Source: Asterias rubens
Lineage: Eukaryota > Echinodermata > Asteroidea > Forcipulatida > Asteriidae
Reading direction: 5' to 3'
Length of the DNA: 64,000 nucleotides
Assembly: GCF_902459465.1 (NCBI RefSeq)
Contig: NC_047062.1
Coordinates: 30,870,673 to 30,934,672 of the forward strand
The notes under the pieces are model-generated. The model made no database searches. It saw nothing but the letters and a program-made list of their open reading frames with translations, and had not been told where the DNA came from. Below are positions 36,576 through 46,620 of the stretch, piece after piece. Numbering within the stretch: position 1 is the stretch's first letter; every line of letters begins with the position of its first letter. The position numbers and the translations under genes were made by a program.

Positions 36576-36950
36576 TTTTAAGCCATTGGACCCTTTCGGT
36601 AAACAGTGTTGTCCAAGGCCCACACTTTGTGTACCACAACTTCTATTTCAAATAACCAACCTGTGAAAATTTAGGCTCAATCGGTCATCGGAGTCGGGAG
36701 AAAACAACGGAAAATCCCACCCTTGTTTCCGCGCGTTTCGCCGTGTCATGACATGTGTTTAAAATAAATCCGTAATTCTGGTTAACGAGAATTTATATTG
36801 TTTTGCGGTTTTCTCAAAAGTAAAGCATTTCATGGAATAATATTTCAAGAGAAGTCTTTCACCATTGCCATCTGTAAACCCTGTAAGTTATTTGTAAATC
36901 TGTGAACTTTTTTCTTTTTTTTCTGAACCGAAAGGGTCCAATGGCTTTAA
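36576..36950. mobile_element. MITE family B (unit 3)
   Basis: Same termini as at 16974-17348. Confidence 0.8.
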
Positions 36951-38209
36951 TGCACCATGTTACATCCAGTTTAAGTTTAAGATAAAGTGCAAGTTTGTAT
37001 TTAACATAAAACAATTGCCAACATTACAAACCGTCGATCACCTCATACATATTTCATACTGCAAGGTATGACCAAAAATTGTGTAATATAACAGTAAAAA
37101 ATGTATCCAACAACAACACCGTCTAAAATAAGAGGACCTGCGTTTGAGGGGAAGTATCAATTTGTTGTTAATTTAATGGTTTGTGTCTGTTAACTATTTC
37201 AAAATAATGTTTTTAATTGAATTTTAAAACAGCTGACATCCTGTTTCCACTAAGCACATTACAACGAACAAAAAAAAATAATATTGATGATGCTGGGAAA
37301 ACAGAAACAATTCGTTTTTCAAAATTTCTTGCACGATCATTATGCTCATTATTATTTTCCGATGCAGCAATTGAGTTGGATTTGCATGCAACGGTGTAAG
37401 TAAATCGCTCAATGTATAATTAACAAGTGTAAATCACAAATACAGGTGGTTAGCTACGTACACGAAGAGTGCCTATACGTACGCGAACACGGCTAAAATA
37501 CCTGAGAAACTGTGAAACACACTTGACCCCGCTTTTGTTTTCGCAGGTTCTTCATTTTACGGTAAGCAGAACCGTTTAAAAAGTAGCCCTGTTGTGAACT
37601 CATCGGACGTTATTACTAAAATGAACATTACAGGGTGTTAAGGCTAACAAACAGTTGCTGACAGTGTGAGCACTTGATATAATCCACCATTAATATACAT
37701 AAACTGATGTTTGATATTGGGTCGGTAGAAATTGGATCAGCCATCTGATGGGTCACTAGAAAATAGTGAAAACCGATTACACATTATTATTTTGCGTTAC
37801 ATCGACTTAAACAAAATGAATAAAACGCTCACAGAGCGATAAACTCCAAACGGGAAATTGGTTGTGTTTGTTCCTCAACAAACAATGACATTTCAGACAG
37901 AAATATTGCAAGTGATGTTTTCTACTATCATCATCATTAGACCGTGTAAGTTTTATGTAAATCTGTAACATTTTTTTCTCCGTAAAGTTCCTTAATTGAT
38001 TGTAGGTAGGGTGTTGTGAAACGCTTTTGCATCCGTTTCTTTTTATTCAAATCGATCAGTTGCCTTGTCGATTAGGAAATAAATTAATATAAGTAAAGAG
38101 TCAATGGTGACCTTTGTATCATTCGAAGAGAGTTGAAGGAAGAATACACAGAGTACGTTACTGCTCTGTTCTTTCTTATCAATCACTTAACCCTCTAGTC
38201 CCTGCATGC

Positions 38210-38764
38210 CACCGCCCGAGTTTCTGAAAACCAATTTTTCAAGATTCTTGCAGTAAACAACTGGAATCGTAATTCAATTTTTAAAAGATAGCTTAATACA
38301 TAATATGCACAATTTGTTAACCTTTCTGTAATGTTTGTATAAAAGTACAAGCTCCCATTGGGAACAATAATCGGCTCTCGAATATTTGTTTGTAAAGATT
38401 ATTTCATTGAAGCATGACGATGAAATAATTTAGCTCATACCAATTAGCAAACACAACGGAAACTGTATTTTATTCATCATTAATATTGATATTGTCGAAA
38501 ACTAACGCCTTCGCATTTAATTAGTTCGAGCATTGAGTCAGATAAAAGCCTTGAAAAGCTATTGTGTCCATTTTATCCTTACAAAAAAATATTCGAGAGC
38601 CGATTATTGTTCCCAATGGGAGCTTGTACTTTTATACAAACATTACCGAAAGGGTAAAAAAATGTGCATAAAATTTATTAAGCTATCTTTTAAAAATTGA
38701 ACTACGATTCCAGTTGTTTACTGCAAGAATCTTGAAAAATTGGTTTTCAGAAACTCGGGTGGTG
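38210..38764. repeat. Long inverted repeat (unit 3)
   Basis: Same arms and loop as at 18624-19176. Confidence 0.75.
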
Positions 38765-40475
38765 CTTTTAATGAAACAAACCGTAAAGGAAAAGACGTCT
38801 GCATTCAGCCTGGTTCGATTTAAAAATCTGGGAGACCTACATTTTACAAGGACTGCCAAATTATTATAAGTAATCACAACAAATTGTATAGGCCTACACG
38901 TGAATTCTTTTTTAGATTGCGAAGCAGCGAAGGGGAATAATGTAAAGGTCATGAACAGGTACTGGACATGAACAGATGCTGACCATTATGAAACAGAGTC
39001 TCTGCCAGTAAGGTATTCACCCGACCCATATACTTTCACTTATTTTTGTATTTTGGGAGTCATGGCGTACATACACAAAAACGATCTGTTTGATTTTGTA
39101 CGCACTCCGAGATCCACGTAAGGTTATTATTGTGGTTTTAAGGCATATAGGGTCCACAGTCCACACACGCAAGTACAGAGCGTTTGGAATAATAAGGCCA
39201 GATACACGACATGGGCCCCTAAAATGGTCATTGCTTGAAACGGTCCAGGAAGGTTCATTAGGATTATACAAAATTACCAGTAGGACTATACAAGCACAGG
39301 AATGTAATTTGGTGTGCTCTAACTAATTGAATTCCAAGATTAGCTGTTTGTAGCAATTCAACAATAATGTATTGAGGAAACCCACAAAACCTCAATATTG
39401 ATAACATAAAAGACATTCTCCTTGCCAATGACAATAAAGTAAATACCAACATTCCTGCTGCGCAGCCAATACTAATACAAATGACGCCCTCTTGTGTTGC
39501 GCCAAACACCTGTGCGGTGACGTATGGTTTTGATTGGTCCGTAGTGCCGGTATGCAGGTGTCGCGCTTGCGCATTGTCCTTGCCGTGCGTTAAACTCTTT
39601 TCTTCGACGAAAAAGTGACAAATAAATTGTGTGTGTGCTTTTTCGCTTGTTTGTGCATATATCAATCATGGACTGCATGGTGGTCGAGTTTGAACTTTAC
39701 TTTGACTTCACAACGAGACGCATCACGCCACAGACAGAGGTGGGGGTGTTTTCACTCTAACTAGTGAGCCTCACCATGTAGGTTTTCTTCCTACATAGTC
39801 TCATGAGAAATGTAGTTAAAACAAATAATAATATAGGCCTAAGCCTAATAAAAAACAAAGCAAACGGACTTAAATTAAATAATTAGGTTCAGGGGCCCAC
39901 GTACGCTTTGTTTACGTGACAAACATGACAAACATTGTTAATAAAAAATTCGCACCAAGCAAGTTCACAAGGGAATTAACATTTTCACTACTAACTGTTC
40001 AAATCATATGCCCGACATTAAGATTATGTTTGACTTACCCCGACCATAAGTTTTGCAAGGGAGATGAGCTCAGTTTATTCAACCATCTTCAACTCCTCGC
40101 ACATTTCCACACTTTTTAAATGTCGTGCGTGGCGAAAAAAACGCCCGCCCTCTGTAGATCTAAAATGGTAAGTGCAATAGTCTGGGGCATCATACAAGTA
40201 CGTAAAGTACATACATTCTGTTAAGGAACCAGACTGTATAGTTGCTATTTATGGCAGTATGTTATTGGTCAATTTATTGAACACACCCTATTATAAGCGC
40301 ATAATTTTGACCAATGAAATTAGGTTTAAGAAATCATTTAGGTAAGAGGTAAATGTACATCTCTGCTAACGATTGTGTCGACTGCATGCAATCAATGCAT
40401 CACCTTGCAACACGGCCTTCATAATAAATATCAAAATGTTCAAAATAATAACTGTTTGCAAGTGTTCCTTCAAGC

Positions 40476-41197
40476 AAATAAAGTATTCGAGACGTTCGCC
40501 ATGGGCATTGATGATGAGCAGACAGCTGGCTACTGCACAGAACCAGAATAAGGTAAGCAACCAACCAATTACCAACCAAAGATTTCGTTTTTGAATGAAT
40601 TGTCATGATTGTGTGGAACTGGAAACTAAAAATCACCGAAATAACAAGGCTATTTTGATATTAAAATTTATAAAATAAATTAAAAAGAAAGGGATACATC
40701 TCATGTCATATTATTATTGAGTCAAAATTGCTGTGCTCTTTTTAAAATTTGTATTGTATTTATAAATATTAAGAATTATTAGTAAATAGTATAGGAAAAC
40801 AGCGGTACTCTTGAAATTTATGTGGAAGTTGTGGCAACAACTGTTTTATTATAAATAATGCCCAATAATTAATAGTAATACATGGCCAGTCCCTGCCATG
40901 CCAGTGCCAATGTAATATTTGTCTGCATGATGGACTCTACAAAAAATACAACGCAGTATCAAGCGAGCCGCCGCTGGTGGCGCGCTTCGCGATATGCTTT
41001 TTGGCGTAGCGTTTTTGTGACCGAAGTACTCACATCCGGGAACTCGCAAACATGCAACCTGAAACTCGCCGATAGCTTTCTGCAGGGTGTCTGCGGATTG
41101 ATCTTGTTTTCTGCAGAATGTGAACCGGTTATCAGCTGGTGGAGGCCATCTTGGTTTCATTCATAAATATTGCCGTTGTCTACGAAAAAAAATCCCG
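40476..41197. other. Unique sequence right of the GPCR array, possible promoter
   Basis: No confident gene. Near 41146 the motif GGCCATCTTG resembles a YY1 site, common at metazoan housekeeping promoters, shortly before two adjacent ATGs at 41198. A minus-strand frame at 40636-40400 contains a signal-peptide-like hydrophobic run, discussed under findings. Confidence 0.35.
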
Positions 41198-41323
41198 ATG
41201 ATGAAAGTTTTTTCAAGACTTACAGGCTTGGTTAAAACTGCATTTTTCTGCCGATCGCGTCAGTTTTGGTTGCCCAACTTTGACATAAAAAACGATGCAG
41301 TGGATGGTCTCGACGTAGCTTGA
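41198..41323 (+). other. Candidate 5' coding exon of COA8 (tentative)
   Basis: ATGATG at 41198 opens a 41-codon frame beginning MMKVFSRLTGLVKTAFFCRS. It is rich in Arg and Lys, has no acidic residues at the start and resembles a mitochondrial targeting peptide, which COA8 needs. The next COA8 exon (43164) requires a phase 0 donor. The only phase 0 GT before the stop (after GATGCA, about 41299) is weak. The link to COA8 is therefore a guess from position and character. Confidence 0.2.
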
Positions 41324-41420
41324 AACCTAAAGAAACAGATGCACCATAGGTTTGTTTTCCTAGATACATCAATCACTGCTGTGTGAAAAGTGTCCCAGGT
41401 TGAAATTTTGGGCCCCGACG

Positions 41421-42191
41421 ATGCCCGGTGTGTGCGGTCGGGGACGAAAACACCGCGGAAAACTGGACGAATCCGGCGTCAATCAGGGTAAGTAGAATTT
41501 CTTTATTTCAGCATTTAAATGATTAAGAACAAGACTAAACTTATTTTTAAAGATTTGTTTACGTAATTTAAACATTTTTATGTGAAATTTAGAGATACAT
41601 TTTAGTAAACAATTTTAAAATATCATTTAAGGCTTCCCATCATATTAATGGAATAGTCCAAGTTTATGCTCAAGGTTTACGCCGAATTTTCCAAAGTGGA
41701 CCATTCCATTATAGTAAATAGGGGATATATAATGAAGTGGTAAATAATGCAGTAAATTAGAATCGTGCTGATCAGAATTGATGAATATCAGGATGATTGA
41801 GAAACTTTTCTTCACTGTTGGTATTCTTAAACGATTTTTTGCACCAAAATGCTTTAAAAAATACAAATCTTCCAGATAATAATTTTGTAGAAGATTTTTT
41901 TTTTTTTTTTTTTTTTGAGACTGAGGGGGGGGGGGTTATTTTATTGTATAATGTATTCGATTTTGGCAGGTACATTAACTTCTTTTTTCTCTACTCTGTC
42001 TGTTTATTTAGAAACACAAGTACAACACATACTACAATAATTTTTAATATTTTTTTATTTAACAATTTGCAGCCTTCAAATCGGAAATTCAACTTCATGT
42101 GGAGACTTTGCCACACATGGGAAAACAATCTGACGTGACAGACTTTGGAGGAAGCAGCGACTGTTGTGTCCAATGTCTACCATTAGTATGA
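41421..42191 (+). other. Possible two-exon small transcript of unknown function
   Basis: ATG at 41421 runs to a strong donor (CAGG|GTAAGT, exon end 41487). A good acceptor lies at 42072 (ATTTGCAG|CC). Joining them keeps frame and gives 61 codons ending TGA at 42189-42191. AATAAA at 42474-42479 could be its poly(A) signal. I do not recognise the peptide. It could be a noncoding 5' exon pair instead. Confidence 0.2.
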
Positions 42192-42299
42192 AGTGCACAC
42201 CTTCAACAGTCCGTACAGAATATCTGGAACAAAAAATGGAGAAAAGAATTGATAAATCTTGTGTTGATAACTAAATTACTTTTGAGCCTTTCAAATCAC

Positions 42300-42420
42300 A
42301 GCCCTTTTTTAAAATTGGCGGCCATTTTTTAAAACTTGGCGGCCATTTTTAAAGGCTTGTACATTTTGCGGCCAATTTGGCAGTCATTTTAGAAATTTGG
42401 AGGCCGTTTAAATTTTAAGT
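42300..42420. repeat. Degenerate GGCGGCCATTTTTAAA repeats
   Basis: Four to five imperfect copies of GGCGGCCATTTTTAAA-like words follow one another, and a related AAAATGGCAGCCATTTT lies near 42560. The GCCAT core is YY1-like. Its role is unknown. Confidence 0.5.
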
Positions 42421-43163
42421 AGCTTGTAATGACAATAATGATTTCATTTACATTTAATTTGTTTACTTGTAAGAATAAATGAAACTGTTATACTCACGCA
42501 AACTTGCCATCGCAAAATGAAACCTGCGAATTGTTACAAAACTGTACTTGTTTAATACAAAATGGCAGCCATTTTGAATATTTAATTAGGTCTACTCACT
42601 TGCTAATCGCAAGGTCATCATAACTCAAAGTTGAGCGAGCTCCTTAAAACTACTTTTAAAATAAGTTTCTATAACAAGTAACCAAAGTATTCTGTTAATA
42701 AACCTATACTGTGTATACGCATATACACGTACATGTTCATGTATGGTCACAAATTGTGCTTGCAATATTTTCCATCAAAAAGGGTCAAATTTGACGATAT
42801 AAATTGTGCAATAACTTTTGTTCTAAAATTCCCAAGACCTTGGGAGACCCCTCATTTTAAATGGCATGTAATGCCCTTTAACATGAAATCAAAATCAGTT
42901 TGATCAGAGCAACTTCAAATTTTGATGAAACTGCCTAACAAGGTCACTTTTTTAAACTTAAAAAATTAAACAGTTAAATGTGTTCTTTTTGCGCTTTATT
43001 TAACACGGTTTCAAAGCGTTAATAACCAATGTTTACGTATTCTATTTGAACTATTACTGGTCAATTTAGATCAAGTTTTATAATTAAATATGACCTCATT
43101 TGGCTTCCTTCAACGAAAGGAGATTGGATTGCCAGTCTCATTCAACCTCTTCTTTTTTTTAAG

Positions 43164-44598
43164 AATGAGGAGAAAAATGGTGAATCGCAGTCAACGATAT
43201 ACCTGAGTGAACCACCAAGTAAGCCAGATCGAGATTGGATCGGTCCAGTTGATAAACGCTCCAATCTGCGGCAGATCCGTTTCACCGAGAGAGACAATGA
43301 AACAGAAACAGAGAGGGCGTATCGAGAAATGAGAGAGGAGATCTATGTCTGGAACCACACCTTCTGGGCCCGGCATAACCAGAACTTCATTGAGGTGAAC
43401 AGTCTAGATGTTTAGAGAGTATGGAAGAGACATCGGCTTATTTTTAGTGGAGTTTGATCATAGTTGTATTTTGTTATCCTTCAAATTGTATAATAATAAT
43501 AATAATAATAATATCAAAGTCTTATATAGCGCACGTATCTACCAAACAAGGTACTCAAGGCGCTGAGTATATACAAACTTTCAGAAAGATAGGTTATTGC
43601 AGTGATGAATTCTGAGACCCAATTATTTAGCACCTTATAAGGGTTTACAAGGTGCTACGGCGCATTAGGCAGCCACAGGTTTATGTCGTTTGACACTTTC
43701 GTCAAATTACGAGTAGATTTTCAGTAATTGTGGGTGACTATGTCACTATGTGCCTTGTAGCAAAAACGTCTACTAAGCCCCCTTTTTTTCTTTTTCAGGC
43801 AAAGGAACATTTTGTTAAGAAGGTGCTTGAAAGTAAAGGAGGTGGTCTGTTAGATGAAGATGGTAAAGATAATAACTAGTTCTAAATAGCGTAATCACAA
43901 TGGTTCAGTGGGCTTTACACAATGTACATAGTGCCCTGGTCTTTGGGCTAATATCTTTCTCAGCTCTGTTGGGACTCTTGGGAGTAAACAGCCCTGCCGT
44001 CGATTTCACAAAACTCTTCCTAACTTAAGACGACAAATCTTAGAACTTGGGACGAGTCCCAACCCTGCACTGTAGCATGCAGACCCTAAGATTAATCCCA
44101 AGTTAGGACGAGTTACTCGTCCTAACTCGAGATAAGACGAGTCCTAACTCTTTGTGAAATCGACCCCTGGGCTGCCGAGGAGCTCTGAAGGACTTTTTTA
44201 AAACACAAAATCAACTTCTGTCCTCAAAAGTACCCATACAAACCCCGAGGTGACAATAAGCAACTATACAGTAAAGCGCAGTCCCCCCCATTTGTGTAGT
44301 TGCACCTCTGAGCATGCTCATTAAACCAGACTGCACCCAAGGTATTCACATGAATCAAACAACAAAACTTTGTTTCTTCCACTCTGCAAAAAGTCTTAAC
44401 GTCTACTATTATTTTATTACAGGGGCCAGGCGAGTGTTGAGCGCTGATGAAATGGCAGAGTTCTACAAGGAATTCCTTCAAGAAAATCAACAGATTCTGA
44501 AGCAGTATAACCGGGATTGGTACAGACGAAACACTGCCCTCTTGTGGCCAGCATTCAAAGTTGCTCTTCAAAGACGTTTCAGAAAACCGTTAAGTTGA
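43164..44598 (+). CDS. COA8: Cytochrome c oxidase assembly factor 8 (5' exon missing)
   Basis: Three exons join in frame: 43164-43394, 43799-43862 and 44423-44598. Acceptors are TTTTTTTAAG, CTTTTTCAG and TTTTATTACAG, and the stop is TGA at 44596. Diagnostic blocks are DWIGPVDKRSNLR, then WARHNQNF, then LSADEMAEFYKEFL and QYNRDWYRRN, as in vertebrate COA8/APOPT1. The family acts in the mitochondrial matrix and helps complex IV assembly under oxidative stress. The first exon seen opens in phase 0 at NEEKNGESQ, so a separate 5' exon with the targeting peptide must exist; it is not convincingly located. The C terminus ends at RKPLS, slightly shorter than the basic human tail. An AATAAA overlaps the stop codon. 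Confidence 0.9.
43489..43690 (-). mobile_element. SINE 3'-end fragment in COA8 intron
   Basis: It starts with (AAT)n followed by CTTATATAGCGC. On the minus strand this is the GCGCTATATAAG plus A/T-rich tail seen at SINE 3' ends; compare AGCGCTATACAAGAACATAG at about 52867. No coding content. Confidence 0.45.
43925..44290 (-). mobile_element. SINE copy interrupted by a small TIR element
   Basis: The flanks match the SINE at 3788-4003 (CTCTGAGCTGCCG-type words and AACCCCGAGGTGA). Inside, 43998-44166 is a separate element with ends GTCGATTTCACAAA and TTTGTGAAATCGAC and inner inverted repeats (CCTAACT and AGTTAGG). CCCTG lies on both sides of the insertion, a possible target duplication. Confidence 0.55.
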
Positions 44599-44603
44599 AT
44601 AAA
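44598..44603 (+). terminator. AATAAA poly(A) signal overlapping the COA8 stop
   Basis: The final A of the TGA stop is the first base of AATAAA. If used, the 3' UTR would be only a few tens of bases long. Confidence 0.4.
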
Positions 44604-46614
44604 GCATGTTTAGTACGAGGCAGTTTTGTGTACAAAGTTAATTAAGAACAGCAGAGTGTACTTTGAAAATGATCTCATAGAGTATCGTGCTGTCGTACAA
44701 TGCAAATGGAACCAGTTCTTTTGTTGGTTTGAGAAGTCCTACATCTCCATTCTGAATTCTATAGTCGGCAAGGCGTCCTAGTACAGCAACATCACACCAA
44801 CTTGGGTAACTTTGTTTGGTCATAATGAATCTATGATATGATCATCCAGTTCGGCCTGGCCTTTTGTGGATGATGAGAACTAATATATATATGAGGGCAC
44901 CGCGATGGCTTGCTCGCGAGTTTTCATTCCTGATCTTGCAGAGAACAAAGTGGATGTTTCCCCAACCATTGTGAAGATAGCTGCACTTGACCCGGGGGTC
45001 TTCATGGGAGATTGCTGCATGATGTTTCGCGAAAGGACTCATTTATATTTACTAGTGCATTGAGGTGTTTGTTGGGCTCCCACCATTCCTGCCTTTGCCA
45101 GCCTGCACCCAGGATGGGGAGAAAGCCATCTACACTTTAAGAGATCATGTGCCGCCATTGAAGTCAGCGTCGATGCTGCCATGTCAGGCAGGATATTCTT
45201 CGTAATTTTACTCTATTTTTTTTTTTTTTTTAAATCCTTGTGGGAACATTTAAAAACCTGTGATTTAAAAAGCATGAAAAGCCTATTGAATCTCACTACA
45301 TGCTTACAATTACATTTTACTATTAGACACTTGCACTCGATAACAAGGTGCCTTCTATTTTCCAAGGACAAAACATGATGCCTATCATCAAATATATGCG
45401 TCCAATATTTGGATATTCCATAAAGTTTGACACATTAGAAGAGTTTTGGTTGAGTCAACAATGGTCCTTTAATACTTTCCAAAACTGCTGTACCAGTATT
45501 TTAATGTACATTTTAATTATTTGGTTTTGATTGTTTTTCAGCTTGACTGAAATCGTCGTAAGATTGGAACGGAATGAAAACTTTCTATGATTAAACTTTG
45601 CAATAATAATTTCAACTGTCGTGTCAATCATTGCTTTTGTTAATTACAGTATTCAATGATTTTAAATATAATGTTAAGACTAATAGTATAATAAGGGAAA
45701 ACAATAAATATTGTACACAAAAATGTTTTTGGAAAAGCAACAAAATAATGGTGAAATATAAATCAGCACAAAAGAGTTGAATAAAAAACCCAAAATGCTT
45801 ACCCTGACATAATAATAAGGATGAATGAACTACTGTTTAATAGCTACTTTGAACACTAAATAATAAGGATGAATGAAGTACTGTTTAATAGCTACTTTGA
45901 ACACTATAACAACTTCACGTCTGTCTTAATACATTACTGTGCACGTTATTTGTCAGACTTTCCTTGAACCTTCCAAAATCATATTTTCCACCGTGAATAG
46001 GTTCGAATCTTGGTCAGAAGTACATGCAAGGCCAGTAAAAGCTATTGTAGGCGATGGAAGAAGATGGGCAATGGCATGCTGGATTCTTAAACCTGCATTT
46101 ATTCTTTGTTGGTACAACATAAGGGTAAAGATCCGGAATTGAGGATAACACAACGATCCCCCCCAAAAAGGGGAGATTTTGAGCATGGACTCCAGTTACC
46201 TTGTCCCTCTTTGTACAGGGTAAATGAAGCAGAGCATGGAGGTGCATGCCTGTTGTATGCCAAATGCTGCATGGTTTTATTAGCTAGTACCAACTAAATC
46301 GATTTAACCCTAAAGCACTGTCCCTAGTCAAATTCCGAATTACCTCCATAATTTAGAGTATCTCATCGATATTGGTAGGTTTTGTTCGATAAAACAATAA
46401 TGTTTGCAGTGAGGTATAACAATTGCAACATTATGCCCCCTAAATGTTAACATTAACCCTGTTGTCAACAGAATACAGCTTGACTAGTCGATGTATTCCA
46501 GTGAAAAACAGACCACCCATGTGTGCTTTAAATTGCAAACTGGGGATAAGCATTTTGTTGTGCTAAGTTCAAGCAGCTTCATAAACCTGAGCCCACAGGT
46601 TGGTGTATAACCTC
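44604..46614. other. Intergenic region between COA8 and CRY-DASH
   Basis: Both genes end towards this region. It contains an A/T-rich part and a tandem duplication of about 47 bp (AATAAGGATGAATGAACTAC at 45811, and again from about 45861 with one change). Some open frames exist on both strands at 45939-46297, but none has a recognisable domain or good splice context. Confidence 0.5.
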
Positions 46615-46620
46615 TTTATT
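46615..46620 (-). terminator. AATAAA poly(A) signal overlapping the CRY-DASH stop
   Basis: On the minus strand the end reads AAGAAATAAAGAGG, so the TAA stop lies inside AATAAA. A later signal could be used instead. Confidence 0.35.

Larger units (their letters stand above)
36217..40475. other. B-to-A spacer, unit 3 (truncated at array edge)
   Basis: Follows 16615-20950 closely, with MITE family B (36576-36950), the inverted repeat (38210-38764) and one copy of the 77-bp sequence. Similarity stops after GTGTTCCTTCAAGC at about 40475, where unit 1 continues with ACAAAAACGAGG. No A-type receptor follows. No complete gene seen. Confidence 0.6.

Noticed and set aside
40849-41166. Open frames on both strands near the COA8 promoter
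   Set aside because: Composition is random-like, with no domain or splice partners.
45939-46297. Several 60-77 codon frames on both strands between COA8 and CRY-DASH
   Set aside because: No recognisable family, no good splice sites, and frames overlap on both strands.
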